A DNA stretch of 64,000 bases. Origin: Bacillus sp. THAF10 (GTDB lineage: Bacteria > Bacillota > Bacilli > Bacillales > Bacillaceae_I). The DNA is taken from positions 662,001 through 726,000 of the forward strand of contig NZ_CP045403.1 of the NCBI RefSeq assembly GCF_009363695.1, given 5' to 3'. A program made the translations under genes and the position numbers. Position 1 is the stretch's first letter, and each line of letters starts with the position of its first letter. Under the pieces are notes generated by a model. It saw only the letters and a list, made by a program, of their open reading frames with translations. It did no database searches and had not been told where the DNA came from. Positions 17,008 to 25,620 of this stretch are shown here, one piece after another.

Positions 17008-17980
17008 AATATATGTACAGGAGGTTGTGAGACGGCTTCCTGAAAAGCAGCGAAGTGACATCGGGCTTGAGCTGCGATCCACCATTGAGGATATGCTGCC
17101 AGAAAATTTTACGGAGGAAGATGTAAAAGACGTGCTAGCAGAGCTTGGACATCCAGCAAAGCTTGCTGCAGGTTACCACGACAAACCGATGTATTTGATT
17201 GGCCCAAGATACTTTGATGTGTACGTAAAACTATTAAACCTTATCATTCCGCTAGCGATGGTCATCTCCTTTGCAGTAGTAGTGGTAGGTGGTATCCTCT
17301 CACACACAGGAGGATTAACGATAAATGGTGTTCTTGGAATGATTGGGGAAGGAATTTGGGTTAGCATTGGTGCTGGAATGCAAACATTCTTTTGGATTAC
17401 GCTTACCTTTGCGCTAGTAGAGCGTGTTGACAACTCAGGTAAAACCAATCCGTTAACAACCAATTGGAAAGAATGGACTCCTAATGATTTAAAGGAAGTT
17501 CCCTACATTCCAAAGGAAAAAGCCATTTCGAAGCTAGAGTTCTTCGGAAGCTTCATCTGGTCCGTCATTTGGGCTGCGTTTTATTTTAACGCCAACCGAA
17601 TAATAGGAATCTATGAAAATAGTCCAGATGGATTAGTACTGAAAACGCCAATCTTTGATCAAGATGTCCTGCTCTCGTATTGGCCATTGGTGATTCTCGT
17701 TATCCTGACCGGCCTCGTATTTTTTGCGTATAAATGGAAGCTAGGGCAGTGGACAAAAAAGCTTGCTTTCGCAAATACAGTTGTACAGTTAGTTTCAGTC
17801 AGCGTATTTATCCTAATCTTTAGCAATCACTCGATTTTTAACCCCGAATTCCTTGTGTTCGTAACCGAGAAATTAGGCGTGACGCTTGCGATCGATAAGA
17901 TGCTCTGGCTAGCAATTGTCATTACTGTCATCTCTTCGGCTGCGGATGTTTATCAAGGGTTTCGGAAGGCTGCGAAGTGA
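16994..17980 (+). CDS. HAAS-domain membrane protein paired with PadR regulator
   Basis: A 328-residue protein. The N-terminal ~60 residues (VVRRLPEKQRSDIGLELRST and DVLAELGHPAKLA) match the HAAS signalling domain that typically accompanies PadR regulators. About six membrane helices follow. Such PadR-HAAS pairs are thought to sense envelope stress or drugs, with the membrane protein relaying a signal to the regulator. It starts inside the padR gene with GGGGAGGAG ahead. A terminator follows. Confidence 0.75.
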   Translation: MKLIEIYVQEVVRRLPEKQRSDIGLELRSTIEDMLPENFTEEDVKDVLAELGHPAKLAAGYHDKPMYLIGPRYFDVYVKLLNLIIPLAMVISFAVVVVGGILSHTGGLTINGVLGMIGEGIWVSIGAGMQTFFWITLTFALVERVDNSGKTNPLTTNWKEWTPNDLKEVPYIPKEKAISKLEFFGSFIWSVIWAAFYFNANRIIGIYENSPDGLVLKTPIFDQDVLLSYWPLVILVILTGLVFFAYKWKLGQWTKKLAFANTVVQLVSVSVFILIFSNHSIFNPEFLVFVTEKLGVTLAIDKMLWLAIVITVISSAADVYQGFRKAAK

Positions 17981-17990
17981 TAAGAACTAC

Positions 17991-18020
17991 GGGCAGGCGG
18001 GGAGCTTGCCCTTTTTTTTT
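17991..18020 (+). terminator. Intrinsic terminator after the HAAS gene
   Basis: GGGCA and TGCCC arms, extended by GC pairs, are followed by nine T. Confidence 0.75.
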
Positions 18021-18047
18021 GTGTGGAAATTGGGGATGATTGTTGTA

Positions 18048-18180
18048 GCGCAAATAAAACGGAGATAGCGCAAATAAAATAGATTTAGCGCAAATAAAAC
18101 CAAAATAGCGCAAATAAAAATGAAACATCGCAAATAAATCAAAATCTCCGCAAATAAAAACCGCACTCCCGCAAAAAAAA
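18048..18180. repeat. 20-bp-period array, core GCGCAAATAAAA, seven units
   Basis: Core copies start at 18048, 18068, 18088, 18108, 18128, 18148 and 18169: six intervals of 20, 20, 20, 20, 20 and 21 bp. The first ~12 bases of each unit are nearly constant and the next 8 are variable. The last three copies are progressively mutated. The same core and exact period recur at 21020-21112 on the other side of the TetR-efflux gene pair. Confidence 0.85.
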
Positions 18181-18223
18181 TCCCCAGACGAGACCTCCAC
18201 ATCAAAAAATCCACCTCTACTCC

Positions 18224-19111
18224 TCAAGTAGTGGTGGCTTCTTTTTGTTTCACAGCATCTTTAAGCTTGTCCCAGTCCTCCAGTTGGCAAATCAAGTCAA
18301 ACTTAGATAGCGAGTGGAGTGTGCTCTCAAGTAAAAACCATCGAGGCTCATTTGTATTCGTTGGTGCAAGCTCGTCATGTAGAAAGCTCAGTAGTTCTGT
18401 TAATTTGTGAGCCTCTGGGTGCGCTTGAATGCTTTGTTTTATACGATGGATAATGTGGCAAATCGTCTCCTTGTTTGTAGGATGCTCTCCCGGAAACAGC
18501 CTGTCCATAACGTCTGCTTCAAGCAGGACTTCCTTTGTTTTCGAAACATCCTCCACCATATTCACAAGACGGTTCACACTAAATTGCACAACCCGGTGAA
18601 TGTCGAGTTTTTTGTCATGCGTCATTGTGTAGTATTTAATATTGTGATTGAGAATTCCGAGGAACATGATGGCGCAATCCCAGAGATAATCTCTTTTATC
18701 CTGGCCGAATATTTCCACAAACCGCTGATGTACCCAGGAAAGCATCCGAAGCTGACTGAAACGGATGAACTCCTTTAACTCCGGGTCATTAATGAATATG
18801 ACTTCTTCAAAGAGAGAGATCAGTTTGTTGTCCCGATTTGTTTCCATCTGCAGCTCAAACTGCCTCATGAATATATCAATATCAGCAGGATTTTCGCCAA
18901 GCAATAGCTCATCCCGTTCTTTCTCCATTTTTTGATATAAGGTTTTAAAAAGCTCAATTAAAAGCTCGTTTTTAGAGGAAAAATAATTATATAATGTACC
19001 CTTCGCAATGCCACTCTCGTCCAGAATGTCCTGAATGGAGGTCGCTTGAAATCCTTTTTCAATAAAAAGCTTATGGGCACACGCTATGACATGTAGTTTT
19101 CGATCCTTCAT
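18224..19111 (-). CDS. TetR/AcrR family transcriptional regulator
   Basis: A 295-residue protein, longer than the usual ~200 for the family. The N-terminal HTH is clear (GFQATSIQDILDESGIAKGT and LYNYFSSKNEL). The long C-terminal ligand-binding half is unassigned. It is divergent from a DHA2 efflux pump, a common LmrA/LmrB-type arrangement in which the regulator represses both genes until the pump substrate binds. Repeated TAGACTxxTGGTA sites lie in the gap between them. Confidence 0.9.
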   Translation of the reverse strand: MKDRKLHVIACAHKLFIEKGFQATSIQDILDESGIAKGTLYNYFSSKNELLIELFKTLYQKMEKERDELLLGENPADIDIFMRQFELQMETNRDNKLISLFEEVIFINDPELKEFIRFSQLRMLSWVHQRFVEIFGQDKRDYLWDCAIMFLGILNHNIKYYTMTHDKKLDIHRVVQFSVNRLVNMVEDVSKTKEVLLEADVMDRLFPGEHPTNKETICHIIHRIKQSIQAHPEAHKLTELLSFLHDELAPTNTNEPRWFLLESTLHSLSKFDLICQLEDWDKLKDAVKQKEATTT

Positions 19112-19129
19112 TTCATCACCTAATTAAAA

Positions 19130-19145
19130 TAGACTAGTGGTACAA
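19130..19145. promoter_or_regulatory. Putative TetR-regulator binding site 1
   Basis: TAGACTAGTGGTACAA, 19 bases before the tetR-like start. A near-copy lies 86 bp away. The TAGAC half resembles boxes known for LmrA-type regulators (recalled, not checked). Confidence 0.45.
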
Positions 19146-19215
19146 ATTTAATAGTACATGATATCGTCATCTTACACAAATGGTAAATTAGCAATGATTT
19201 CAAGATTGCTAAAAT

Positions 19216-19231
19216 TAGACTGATGGTATAA
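19216..19231. promoter_or_regulatory. Putative TetR-regulator binding site 2
   Basis: TAGACTGATGGTATAA, matching site 1 at 13 of 16 positions, located on the efflux-gene side of the divergent promoter region. Confidence 0.45.
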
Positions 19232-19294
19232 AATAAACAAAGGTGAAATAGTAGTATAAAAAATGAACTACAAGTATAAAACGGGGGAGTAAGT

Positions 19295-20866
19295 ATGCAA
19301 CAAGCAGAAAAAACAACGAGCCGTCCACCATATGGCATTATCGCCATTTTGATGATCGGTGCGTTTATTGCGTTTTTAAACAATACATTATTAAATATTG
19401 CCCTGCCTTCGATTATGGCAGAGCTTAAGGTGGGGCCATCCACCGTCCAGTGGCTGACCACAGGATTTATGCTCGTCAACGGAATCTTGATTCCAACGAC
19501 CGCTTTTTTAATTCAAAAATATTCAGTGCGAAACCTATTTATCGTGGCAATGGGACTTTTTGCATTAGGGACAATGATGGCGGGGGTAGCACCAGTTTTC
19601 GGAGTGCTATTGACTGGCCGGATGCTTCAGGCAAGCGGAACAGCAATCTTGATGCCCTTATTAATGAATGTTATGTTAGTGAGCTTTCCAATTGAAAAAC
19701 GCGGAACCGCAATGGGCTTTTTCGGATTAATCATGATGGGAGCCCCAGCCATTGGACCGACACTTTCTGGCTGGCTTATTGAGCACTATGATTGGAGAAT
19801 GCTTTTCTATTTTGTTGCTCCAATTGCGATTGTTGTTTTCTTGATAGGAATCTTTTTATTGAAGGATAAAAAAGAGAAGCAGGATATTCGTCTAGATATG
19901 TTCTCTGTTGTGCTTTCTAGTCTTGGATTTGGTGGACTGCTGTACGGATTCAGTTCAGCCGGTTCACGTGGGTGGGACAGTCCACTAGTGTATGGGACAA
20001 TTACACTTGGCGCGGTGTCGTTAGTGTGGTTTATTTTACGACAGCTTGGTCAAAAGCGTCCGATGTTGAACTTTACGATCTATCGTTATCCGATGTTTGC
20101 CCTGTCTTCTGCCATTTCGATGGTGGTAACGATGGCAATGTTTTCAGGGATGATCTTGCTGCCAATCTATGTGCAAAATATACGCGGAATCTCTCCACTT
20201 GATGCAGGATTACTGATGCTGCCAGGTGCGATCGTGATGGCATTGATGTCACCTATTACCGGTAAGCTTTTTGATAAGTACGGGGGACGTGCTTTGGCGA
20301 TTGTCGGTCTGGCGATTACTGTGGTGACAACGTACTTTTTCAGTCAATTAACATTCGAAACAACGTATACACAGCTGTTAATTTTATATACGGTGCGAAT
20401 GTTCGGAATGTCGATGGTGTTTATGCCAGTATCCACGAACGGGTTGAATCAGCTGCCAGCTCGCTTTTATCCGCACGGAACGGCTATGAACAACACGCTG
20501 CAACAGGTGTCCGGTGCGATTGGAACGGCGCTGCTTGTGACAGTAATGTCGACTCGCGCAGCAAGCTATGGTCGTGAGCTTTCTGGTGGAGCAATGGCAG
20601 ATCTTGGCCCGAATGCTTCTGCAGCGGAAATTGCGGCTATGGAGCAGCAGGTGTTAATGCAGGGAATGCTAGAGGGAATTAACTTCGCGTTTTTCGTTTC
20701 GACCTTTATTGCCGCTGTTGCTTTGGTGTTGGCGTTCTTCATTAAACGTGCCAAACAGGCTGAGGACCCGCTAGCTGGCGAGGAACCAGCGCCGATGGGC
20801 GAGCTTTCTAGTGTTAGTGCTGGCGGTAAGCGAAAGGTGACAGGGAAGTTGGCGGAGAATAACTAA
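19295..20866 (+). CDS. DHA2-family (EmrB/QacA, LmrB-like) 14-TM drug:H+ antiporter
   Basis: A 523-residue major facilitator with about 14 membrane helices. Family landmarks are LNIALPSIMAELKVGPSTVQW with WLTTGFMLVNGILIP in helices 1-2, GRMLQASGTAILMPL (motif in helix 4) and GWLIEHYDWRMLFY after helix 5 (antiporter motif C region). It exports drugs or other small hydrophobic compounds using the proton gradient. A GGGGGAG site precedes the ATG. It faces the TetR regulator across a 183-bp gap with paired operator candidates. Confidence 0.92.
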   Translation: MQQAEKTTSRPPYGIIAILMIGAFIAFLNNTLLNIALPSIMAELKVGPSTVQWLTTGFMLVNGILIPTTAFLIQKYSVRNLFIVAMGLFALGTMMAGVAPVFGVLLTGRMLQASGTAILMPLLMNVMLVSFPIEKRGTAMGFFGLIMMGAPAIGPTLSGWLIEHYDWRMLFYFVAPIAIVVFLIGIFLLKDKKEKQDIRLDMFSVVLSSLGFGGLLYGFSSAGSRGWDSPLVYGTITLGAVSLVWFILRQLGQKRPMLNFTIYRYPMFALSSAISMVVTMAMFSGMILLPIYVQNIRGISPLDAGLLMLPGAIVMALMSPITGKLFDKYGGRALAIVGLAITVVTTYFFSQLTFETTYTQLLILYTVRMFGMSMVFMPVSTNGLNQLPARFYPHGTAMNNTLQQVSGAIGTALLVTVMSTRAASYGRELSGGAMADLGPNASAAEIAAMEQQVLMQGMLEGINFAFFVSTFIAAVALVLAFFIKRAKQAEDPLAGEEPAPMGELSSVSAGGKRKVTGKLAENN

Positions 20867-20886
20867 ATAATGCTTTGGGATTTATG

Positions 20887-20928
20887 GAGTCCGCTTCTGC
20901 CAGTGATGGTGGAGGCGGGCTTTTTTTA
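20887..20928 (+). terminator. Intrinsic terminator after the efflux pump gene
   Basis: AGTCCGCTTCTGCC pairs (with wobbles) with GGTGGAGGCGGGC, followed by seven T. Confidence 0.75.
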
Positions 20929-21019
20929 GTTTGTGGGGGATGAGGGGGTGGATTGGCAACGGTGGATTGGTGTGCAAAGTTTGTCTGAGTGTGTCGAATG
21001 GCCTTTATATTAGTAAAAG

Positions 21020-21112
21020 TCGCAAATAAAACAGAAACAGCGCAAATAAAATTGAATCAGCGCAAATAAAACAGAATCAGCGCAAATAAAAAGAAATCTC
21101 CGCAAATAAATC
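21020..21112. repeat. 20-bp-period array, core GCGCAAATAAAA, five units
   Basis: Core copies start at 21020, 21040, 21060, 21080 and 21100, exactly 20 bp apart. It has the same core and orientation as the 18048 array. The last copy has changed to CCGCAAATAAAT. The rest of the gap up to 21244 shows only an AT-rich promoter-like stretch and the GGGGGCC ribosome binding site of the next gene. Confidence 0.85.
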
Positions 21113-21244
21113 TGTGCAACAGCTAAACTAAGAGTCAGCAACGAGCAAGAAATCCCTCAAAAATCAACATTCACACAGCAAAACCCACTTATTTTTGTAA
21201 AATTTTGATATTATTAGAAATAAAAGCTAATCCAGGGGGCCTAA

Positions 21245-23227
21245 ATGAATAGAAAGGTAATTTTTTTCATTATTTTTGCAGTATCCATTAGTTCGATTGT
21301 ATATTTTGGGATGAATTTATCCGGTAAAGTGGATTCTGAAGCTTTATCTGATTTTCCTTATCCGGATCAAAGTACTTGGACTCTTCCAAAGGACATGACA
21401 TGGGAGGATTACCGCGGCATACCGAATGTCAATTGGAATGAGATGGATGATGTGAAACCAGAAAGAGAATTAAAGGGAGCATTGATTCTTGTGGATTTTC
21501 CGGACAGGGAATTTATCTTGACCCAGCCTGAGGGAACTGATTTTGCAGGGAATCCAGTTGGAGTAGATGCGATAAAGAGAGAAGACTTGCCAGAGTGGTG
21601 GGTTAATTTCCTAAATAAGCCGCAGGAGCTGAATAATTTCAGGACGATAAATGAGTACTGGAGAGAAAACTCGTTTGGAAAATGGGCGGTTGATTTAGAA
21701 GCTTTTGGCGTGTACAGGATGGACCATCATGAGTTTCAATATGGGTTTAATGAATTTGAACAACTGGAATCTATGCCTGAGGGGTATGAACCGAGGGAGC
21801 TTATCGAAGACGTAATGGACGCTGCTGAAGCGGATTTGAAAAAGTCAGGCAAGGAGTTTGATTTTACCTTTATTGTTTATGCTGGATATAGTGAGTCAGG
21901 GATTTGGAGGGAATTTGGGATGAAGCGATTTGCAGCTCCAGAGGAAATCCCAGCAGAACTTGGACCACCTGCTGAGCTTGAAAATGTACCTAATTGGGCT
22001 ATTTCGAGGTATGTGCCATGGACATCGTATCGTGCAGCAGCAAGTATTTGGGATAAAGCATATATAAATGAAAAAATTTCAGTTCAAGCTGAAGCGAGCG
22101 GGCTAGCGACTTTCGCACATGAATTTGGGCATATTATGGATTTAGGAGACAATTATAACCTCCCACATGCTGATCCTGTGTCCAGAAGCTTTTCGGGTCC
22201 GTGGGAATTAATGGACACTGGTTCTTTCAATGGACCAGGTGGACAGAATTCACGTTGGCACGTCCCGGCAACACTCGGCTCGTCCTCCCCATCCCACCAC
22301 ATGCTAAGGAATAAAATCATACAAGGTTTCCTGAAAGAGGATCAATATATCTTTGCTTATAGTAATGACCTGAAAGAAAGTGGCCCATTGTTTACTGATG
22401 TGCTGACACGCTCTGTTCCAGCAGGACCGGAGTTTGGTAGAGAAGGAATTTATGGGCTGAAAATAGGGATTATGGACAGAACACCAAGAAACTATTTAAT
22501 TGATGACCATCGTGCCGATATGCAAAATGGCTCTCTTTGGTACAATCATTATACATTAGAGGTGGTCGATCGAGTTGGTTTTGACTCGTTCCTAATGGAT
22601 GCAGGCGTTCTTTTGGCAAAAACGAAAACGGATGAGGCTTGGCCTAATATTTGGGTCATTGATTCTCAGCCGGAAGATATCAATGAAGTGGACTATGTAG
22701 ATGCAAATGGAGAGGAAGTCATGGTTTCGCTAGGTGACTATCAACAGCTTGCAGACGCTCTTTTTAAAGCGGGAACTGCTGAAGGTGTTGTGAATGAGTA
22801 TGTGGATCCTCACAATCAGCTTCATTTTTACATTTTAGAGAAAAAAGTGGCAGAGGATGGTGTCCTTTCCTATCGAGTTGCCGTTCGGAACCTAGAGGGA
22901 GCAGGACCATACAAAAGAGGTCTTTCTTTGGAAAAAGGAAAAATGCTGACTCCGAAGAAATCTAGCATTGCCACTCACTTTGTAAAAGTGACGAATGAGG
23001 GCGAGGCAACAGATATTTTTCGATTAGAAGCTAGTACGGATAGTAGTTTAGAAGTGGTGCTGGTAAATAATCTTATAGAGGTGGAAGCGGGAGAAACAGT
23101 AGAGGTCCCTGTTTATATTAGAGTTCCGGAAGAAAAAACAAAGGCAACTATTCAATTTAAGGTAAGCTCGGAAACGGATGAGGGACAGAAACAAGAGCTA
23201 GATTTAGAAGTGGAAGTTGGAGGGTGA
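21245..23227 (+). CDS. Secreted or membrane-anchored M6-like zinc metalloprotease
   Basis: A 660-residue protein. The N-terminal hydrophobic helix (residues ~5-25) acts as signal or anchor. The zinc site HEFGHIMDLGDNYN lies around residues 297-310 and carries the HExxH pattern followed by Asp-Leu-Gly-Asp, as in immune-inhibitor-A-like M6 peptidases. WRENSFGKW and VDFPDREF upstream are further M6-type landmarks. The C-terminal ~85 residues form an Ig-like beta domain (VTNEGEATDIFRLEA, EAGETVEVPVYIRVP). It is probably secreted or anchored outside, degrading proteins. The VbhA-like mini gene is coupled 10 bases downstream. Confidence 0.82.
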   Translation: MNRKVIFFIIFAVSISSIVYFGMNLSGKVDSEALSDFPYPDQSTWTLPKDMTWEDYRGIPNVNWNEMDDVKPERELKGALILVDFPDREFILTQPEGTDFAGNPVGVDAIKREDLPEWWVNFLNKPQELNNFRTINEYWRENSFGKWAVDLEAFGVYRMDHHEFQYGFNEFEQLESMPEGYEPRELIEDVMDAAEADLKKSGKEFDFTFIVYAGYSESGIWREFGMKRFAAPEEIPAELGPPAELENVPNWAISRYVPWTSYRAAASIWDKAYINEKISVQAEASGLATFAHEFGHIMDLGDNYNLPHADPVSRSFSGPWELMDTGSFNGPGGQNSRWHVPATLGSSSPSHHMLRNKIIQGFLKEDQYIFAYSNDLKESGPLFTDVLTRSVPAGPEFGREGIYGLKIGIMDRTPRNYLIDDHRADMQNGSLWYNHYTLEVVDRVGFDSFLMDAGVLLAKTKTDEAWPNIWVIDSQPEDINEVDYVDANGEEVMVSLGDYQQLADALFKAGTAEGVVNEYVDPHNQLHFYILEKKVAEDGVLSYRVAVRNLEGAGPYKRGLSLEKGKMLTPKKSSIATHFVKVTNEGEATDIFRLEASTDSSLEVVLVNNLIEVEAGETVEVPVYIRVPEEKTKATIQFKVSSETDEGQKQELDLEVEVGG

Positions 23228-23237
23228 GTGGAATCTA

Positions 23238-23375
23238 TTGAAAAATAGTAATCTAGAAAAAGCGTTAAGGTCTGCCAAAGCAAGTTTGGAGCTTTCAGGT
23301 TTTCAGGTAGATGAACGGCATACCGAACTGATACGTCATAATTTACTAGGGGAACTTTCAGATGAGGATTTTTAA
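23238..23375 (+). CDS. Orphan VbhA-like antitoxin, very small
   Basis: A 45-residue protein from a TTG start, with GGAGGGTGAG (at the end of the protease gene) about 10 bases before it. The pattern ALRSAKASLELSGFQVDE followed by LIRHNLLGELSDEDF matches the shape of VbhA-type antitoxins: a first helix carrying an S-x3-(E)-G inhibitory motif (here SLELSG, with Ser in place of Glu) and a second helix ending in G-E-(I/L)-S-x-E-E/D. No Fic-domain toxin gene is next to it. The assignment rests on pattern recall. Confidence 0.5.
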   Translation: MKNSNLEKALRSAKASLELSGFQVDERHTELIRHNLLGELSDEDF

Positions 23376-23442
23376 GCTGAGGTTTTGCGAATGGGGATAC
23401 ATAGATTTGTGAGAGGGAGAGGAAAGTTATAAGTGGATGAAG

Positions 23443-23478
23443 ACCGCACAGGGGAGAGGTGTCCTGTGCGGTTTTTTG
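23443..23478 (+). terminator. Intrinsic terminator after the protease/VbhA pair
   Basis: A perfect 10-bp stem ACCGCACAGG with CCTGTGCGGT and a 10-base loop, followed by six T. Confidence 0.85.
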
Positions 23479-23548
23479 GGGACTTTCTTTCAGGTTTGCG
23501 TGTGTCGAAATATACTCGTTGGTGTCGAATGGCATTTATCTTAGTCGA

Positions 23549-23647
23549 CTTGGACAGAAAAATGAAAAAGTGGCTTAATTATTTGAAAAGCGGCTTAATT
23601 AATGAAAAGTTGGACAGAAAAACCCGCAAAGTGGCTTAATTATGAGG
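23549..23647. repeat. ~20-bp-period array with two alternating cores
   Basis: Unit starts are at 23549 (TTGGACAGAAAAA type), 23570 and 23590 (GTGGCTTAATTA type), 23609 (TTGGACAGAAAAA) and 23631 (GTGGCTTAATTA), with intervals of 21, 20, 19 and 22 bp. The architecture matches the 18048 array but the sequence is unrelated. The rest of 23376-23846 holds only the terminator and AT/C-rich DNA without a gene. Confidence 0.6.
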
Positions 23648-23846
23648 AGCGCTTGCCGCAGCCCCACTATACGCCCCCCCAGACACCCCAAAAAACCCTT
23701 AATTTCCCGCGAATCCACCTCACTTCCCCAGCATTCCACACCTTCGCGCCCCATTTCTTTACTTTATCCCCACCGTTTGCTAGATTTGACTGTAATCTTG
23801 GCGATTTATTGCGCCCTGAAAGGCTAAAAATGGAGGAGAAGCCCAC

Positions 23847-24440
23847 ATGACCAACTACGACTACACTCTGAACGTAAAAACGGCAGATATACAAATGGGC
23901 ATCCACCGTTCCTTCACTTATCATCGTTATGAGCCGACTCCATACGAAGCGCTTGATACGCTTTTTGAACAATATGAGCCCCCCACCAAAAGCGATCATG
24001 TCATCGATTTCGGGTGCGGCAAGGGACGGCTGAACTTTTATCTTGCGGACAGGTTTGGTGCACAAACAACTGGCATCGAGATGAACGAGGAGCTGATTAC
24101 CCAAGCGAACGCCAACTTAACAACCTACCGCGGAAGGAATAAGCAAGGAATTGAGTTAATGCAAGCCAAGGCAGAGCGGTATGAGATTCCGCACACCGCG
24201 AATCGCTTTTATTTTTTCAATCCGTTTACGATTGATATTTTTCGGAATGTCCTTAGCAATATTTTATATTCGTTGGAGCGGACTTACCGGCCAATGGAGA
24301 TTATTTTCTATTACCCCGCAGCGGATTTTGTTTATTTTATGGAAGAGCACGCTATGTTTTCATTAAAGCTCGAGGTGCAGCTTGAGGGCTATGAGAAAGA
24401 TCCGAATGAGCGGTTTTTAGTGTATAAGCTTTCATTTTAA
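23847..24440 (+). CDS. Class I SAM-dependent methyltransferase
   Basis: A 197-residue protein. Motif I DFGCGKGRLNFYLA (residues ~51-64) and the acidic end of beta-2 (TTGIEMNEEL) show the SAM-binding Rossmann fold. The motif IV region FFNPF replaces the DPPY-type tetrad. The substrate is not evident. GGAGGAG precedes the ATG. Its stop meets the stop of the convergent GIY-YIG gene. Confidence 0.82.
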   Translation: MTNYDYTLNVKTADIQMGIHRSFTYHRYEPTPYEALDTLFEQYEPPTKSDHVIDFGCGKGRLNFYLADRFGAQTTGIEMNEELITQANANLTTYRGRNKQGIELMQAKAERYEIPHTANRFYFFNPFTIDIFRNVLSNILYSLERTYRPMEIIFYYPAADFVYFMEEHAMFSLKLEVQLEGYEKDPNERFLVYKLSF

Positions 24441-25471
24441 AGGAGGAGCTTCTCCACAACGGCGTCAAGTTCCTCCGCTTCATCCTTCCCCAACACAGCA
24501 TATTTGCATTCTCCACTTCTTAAATAGCGATAAATAATGTGCGCTTTGTCGATTTCAAAGCGGTTCACTTTGTGTGAGCGAATGGGTGGCGCTGTTTCTA
24601 AGGTGTGCCGTACATCTGCGACTACTTTTGATGTATCCTCATAAACCCGACTAAACAACACGTCTGTCCGCCAAATCACAAAAACCTTCCATTTCCCGTC
24701 TGCCAGTTTTTCCACCACGAGAAATTGTTGATTTCCCTCTGTGAAGTCTTTTACTTCTTCTTTTTGTAAAAGAGAGAGGAAGGCGTGGAAGTAGTTTCGG
24801 TAGGTGGCTGCTTTTTCAAAGGCAAGGTCTTCTGCAAGCTTCTGCATTTTTTGTTCTACTTCCGTCAGCAACTCATTACTTTCTCCTTGCAGCATTGCCA
24901 CAAACCTCCTCACAATCTCGTTATGCTCATCGACTGCTTTGCCGCCAAGACAGATTCCGCGGCAAAGACCGAGGGAGTAATTGAGGCAGGGGGAGCCGTT
25001 GATTGCGGGGTTGGAGCATTGTAGGCGGTACATCTCGCGCAGTCCCAGCAAAGCAAAGTTTACGCCTTTTTTGCTGCTGTATGGGCCAAAGCTCCACCCG
25101 TCCTCTCCTTGTAAAGGGTGGGTAGAAAGCCGCATTCGTAGAAGCTTGCCGACTTTTCGTACGGTTAAATAGACAAACGCTTCCGGGGTTTTCATCTGCC
25201 GGTTAAAGGTGGGGCGAATTTCTTGAATAAGCTGCCATTCTAACAAAAGCGCCTCAAACTCGGTGTCGGTTTCGATGATGTCTAAGTCACGAATATGTGT
25301 GACGAGTTTTCGTACTTTGGAGGTGTGAGTGGCACCTCCCCTAAAGTAGGACTGCACCCGCTGGCGAAGTGACTTAGATTTTCCGACATAGATGACCTCC
25401 CCGTGTGTATCCTTCATTAGGTATACGCCTGGTGTTAAAGGCAGTTGTTTTATTTTATCAGCAAGCTTCAT
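24437..25471 (-). CDS. UvrC-like GIY-YIG nuclease (Cho-like, short)
   Basis: About 344 residues. The N-terminal GIY-YIG domain (PLTPGVYLMKDTHGEVIYVG, KSKSLRQRVQSYF) is of UvrC type. The Cys-containing CLNYSLGLCRGIC segment follows, then a UVR-like helix (MQKLAEDLAFEKAATYRNYF). The C-terminal RNase H-like endonuclease and helix-hairpin-helix domains of full UvrC are missing. It resembles Cho-type enzymes that cut 3' to DNA lesions. The start is ATG 25471 or the adjacent ATG 25474; AGGAGG spacing favours 25471. The C-terminal ~100 residues are unassigned. It is divergent from the McrBC cassette. Confidence 0.8.
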   Translation of the reverse strand: MKLADKIKQLPLTPGVYLMKDTHGEVIYVGKSKSLRQRVQSYFRGGATHTSKVRKLVTHIRDLDIIETDTEFEALLLEWQLIQEIRPTFNRQMKTPEAFVYLTVRKVGKLLRMRLSTHPLQGEDGWSFGPYSSKKGVNFALLGLREMYRLQCSNPAINGSPCLNYSLGLCRGICLGGKAVDEHNEIVRRFVAMLQGESNELLTEVEQKMQKLAEDLAFEKAATYRNYFHAFLSLLQKEEVKDFTEGNQQFLVVEKLADGKWKVFVIWRTDVLFSRVYEDTSKVVADVRHTLETAPPIRSHKVNRFEIDKAHIIYRYLRSGECKYAVLGKDEAEELDAVVEKLLL

Positions 25472-25620
25472 CATACACCTCCTAGGAAAAAAGACTCTAT
25501 GTTAAAATTTTCGAAACCTTACAAAAATTCAAGTATTCATGTAAAATTAAGATATTCCTTTATGGAAAGAGTACCAAAGAATACAAAAAAAGAACAAGAA
25601 AAAAAGAGGGGGGCTCAACA

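Noticed and set aside
17928..18227. Leu/Phe/Ile-rich small protein on the minus strand across the array
   Set aside because: It is a by-product of translating the repeated core (periodic FICA/YLRY patterns), lacks a ribosome binding site and overlaps the array and terminator.
18048..21112. CRISPR arrays at the 20-bp-period repeats
   Set aside because: Units are only 20 bp with 8-base variable parts, cores decay within the array, and no cas genes are in the window.
23376..23440. Fic toxin remnant after the VbhA-like gene
   Set aside because: The frame after it gives only a 14-residue peptide with no Fic motif (HPFxxGNG-type) before the terminator.
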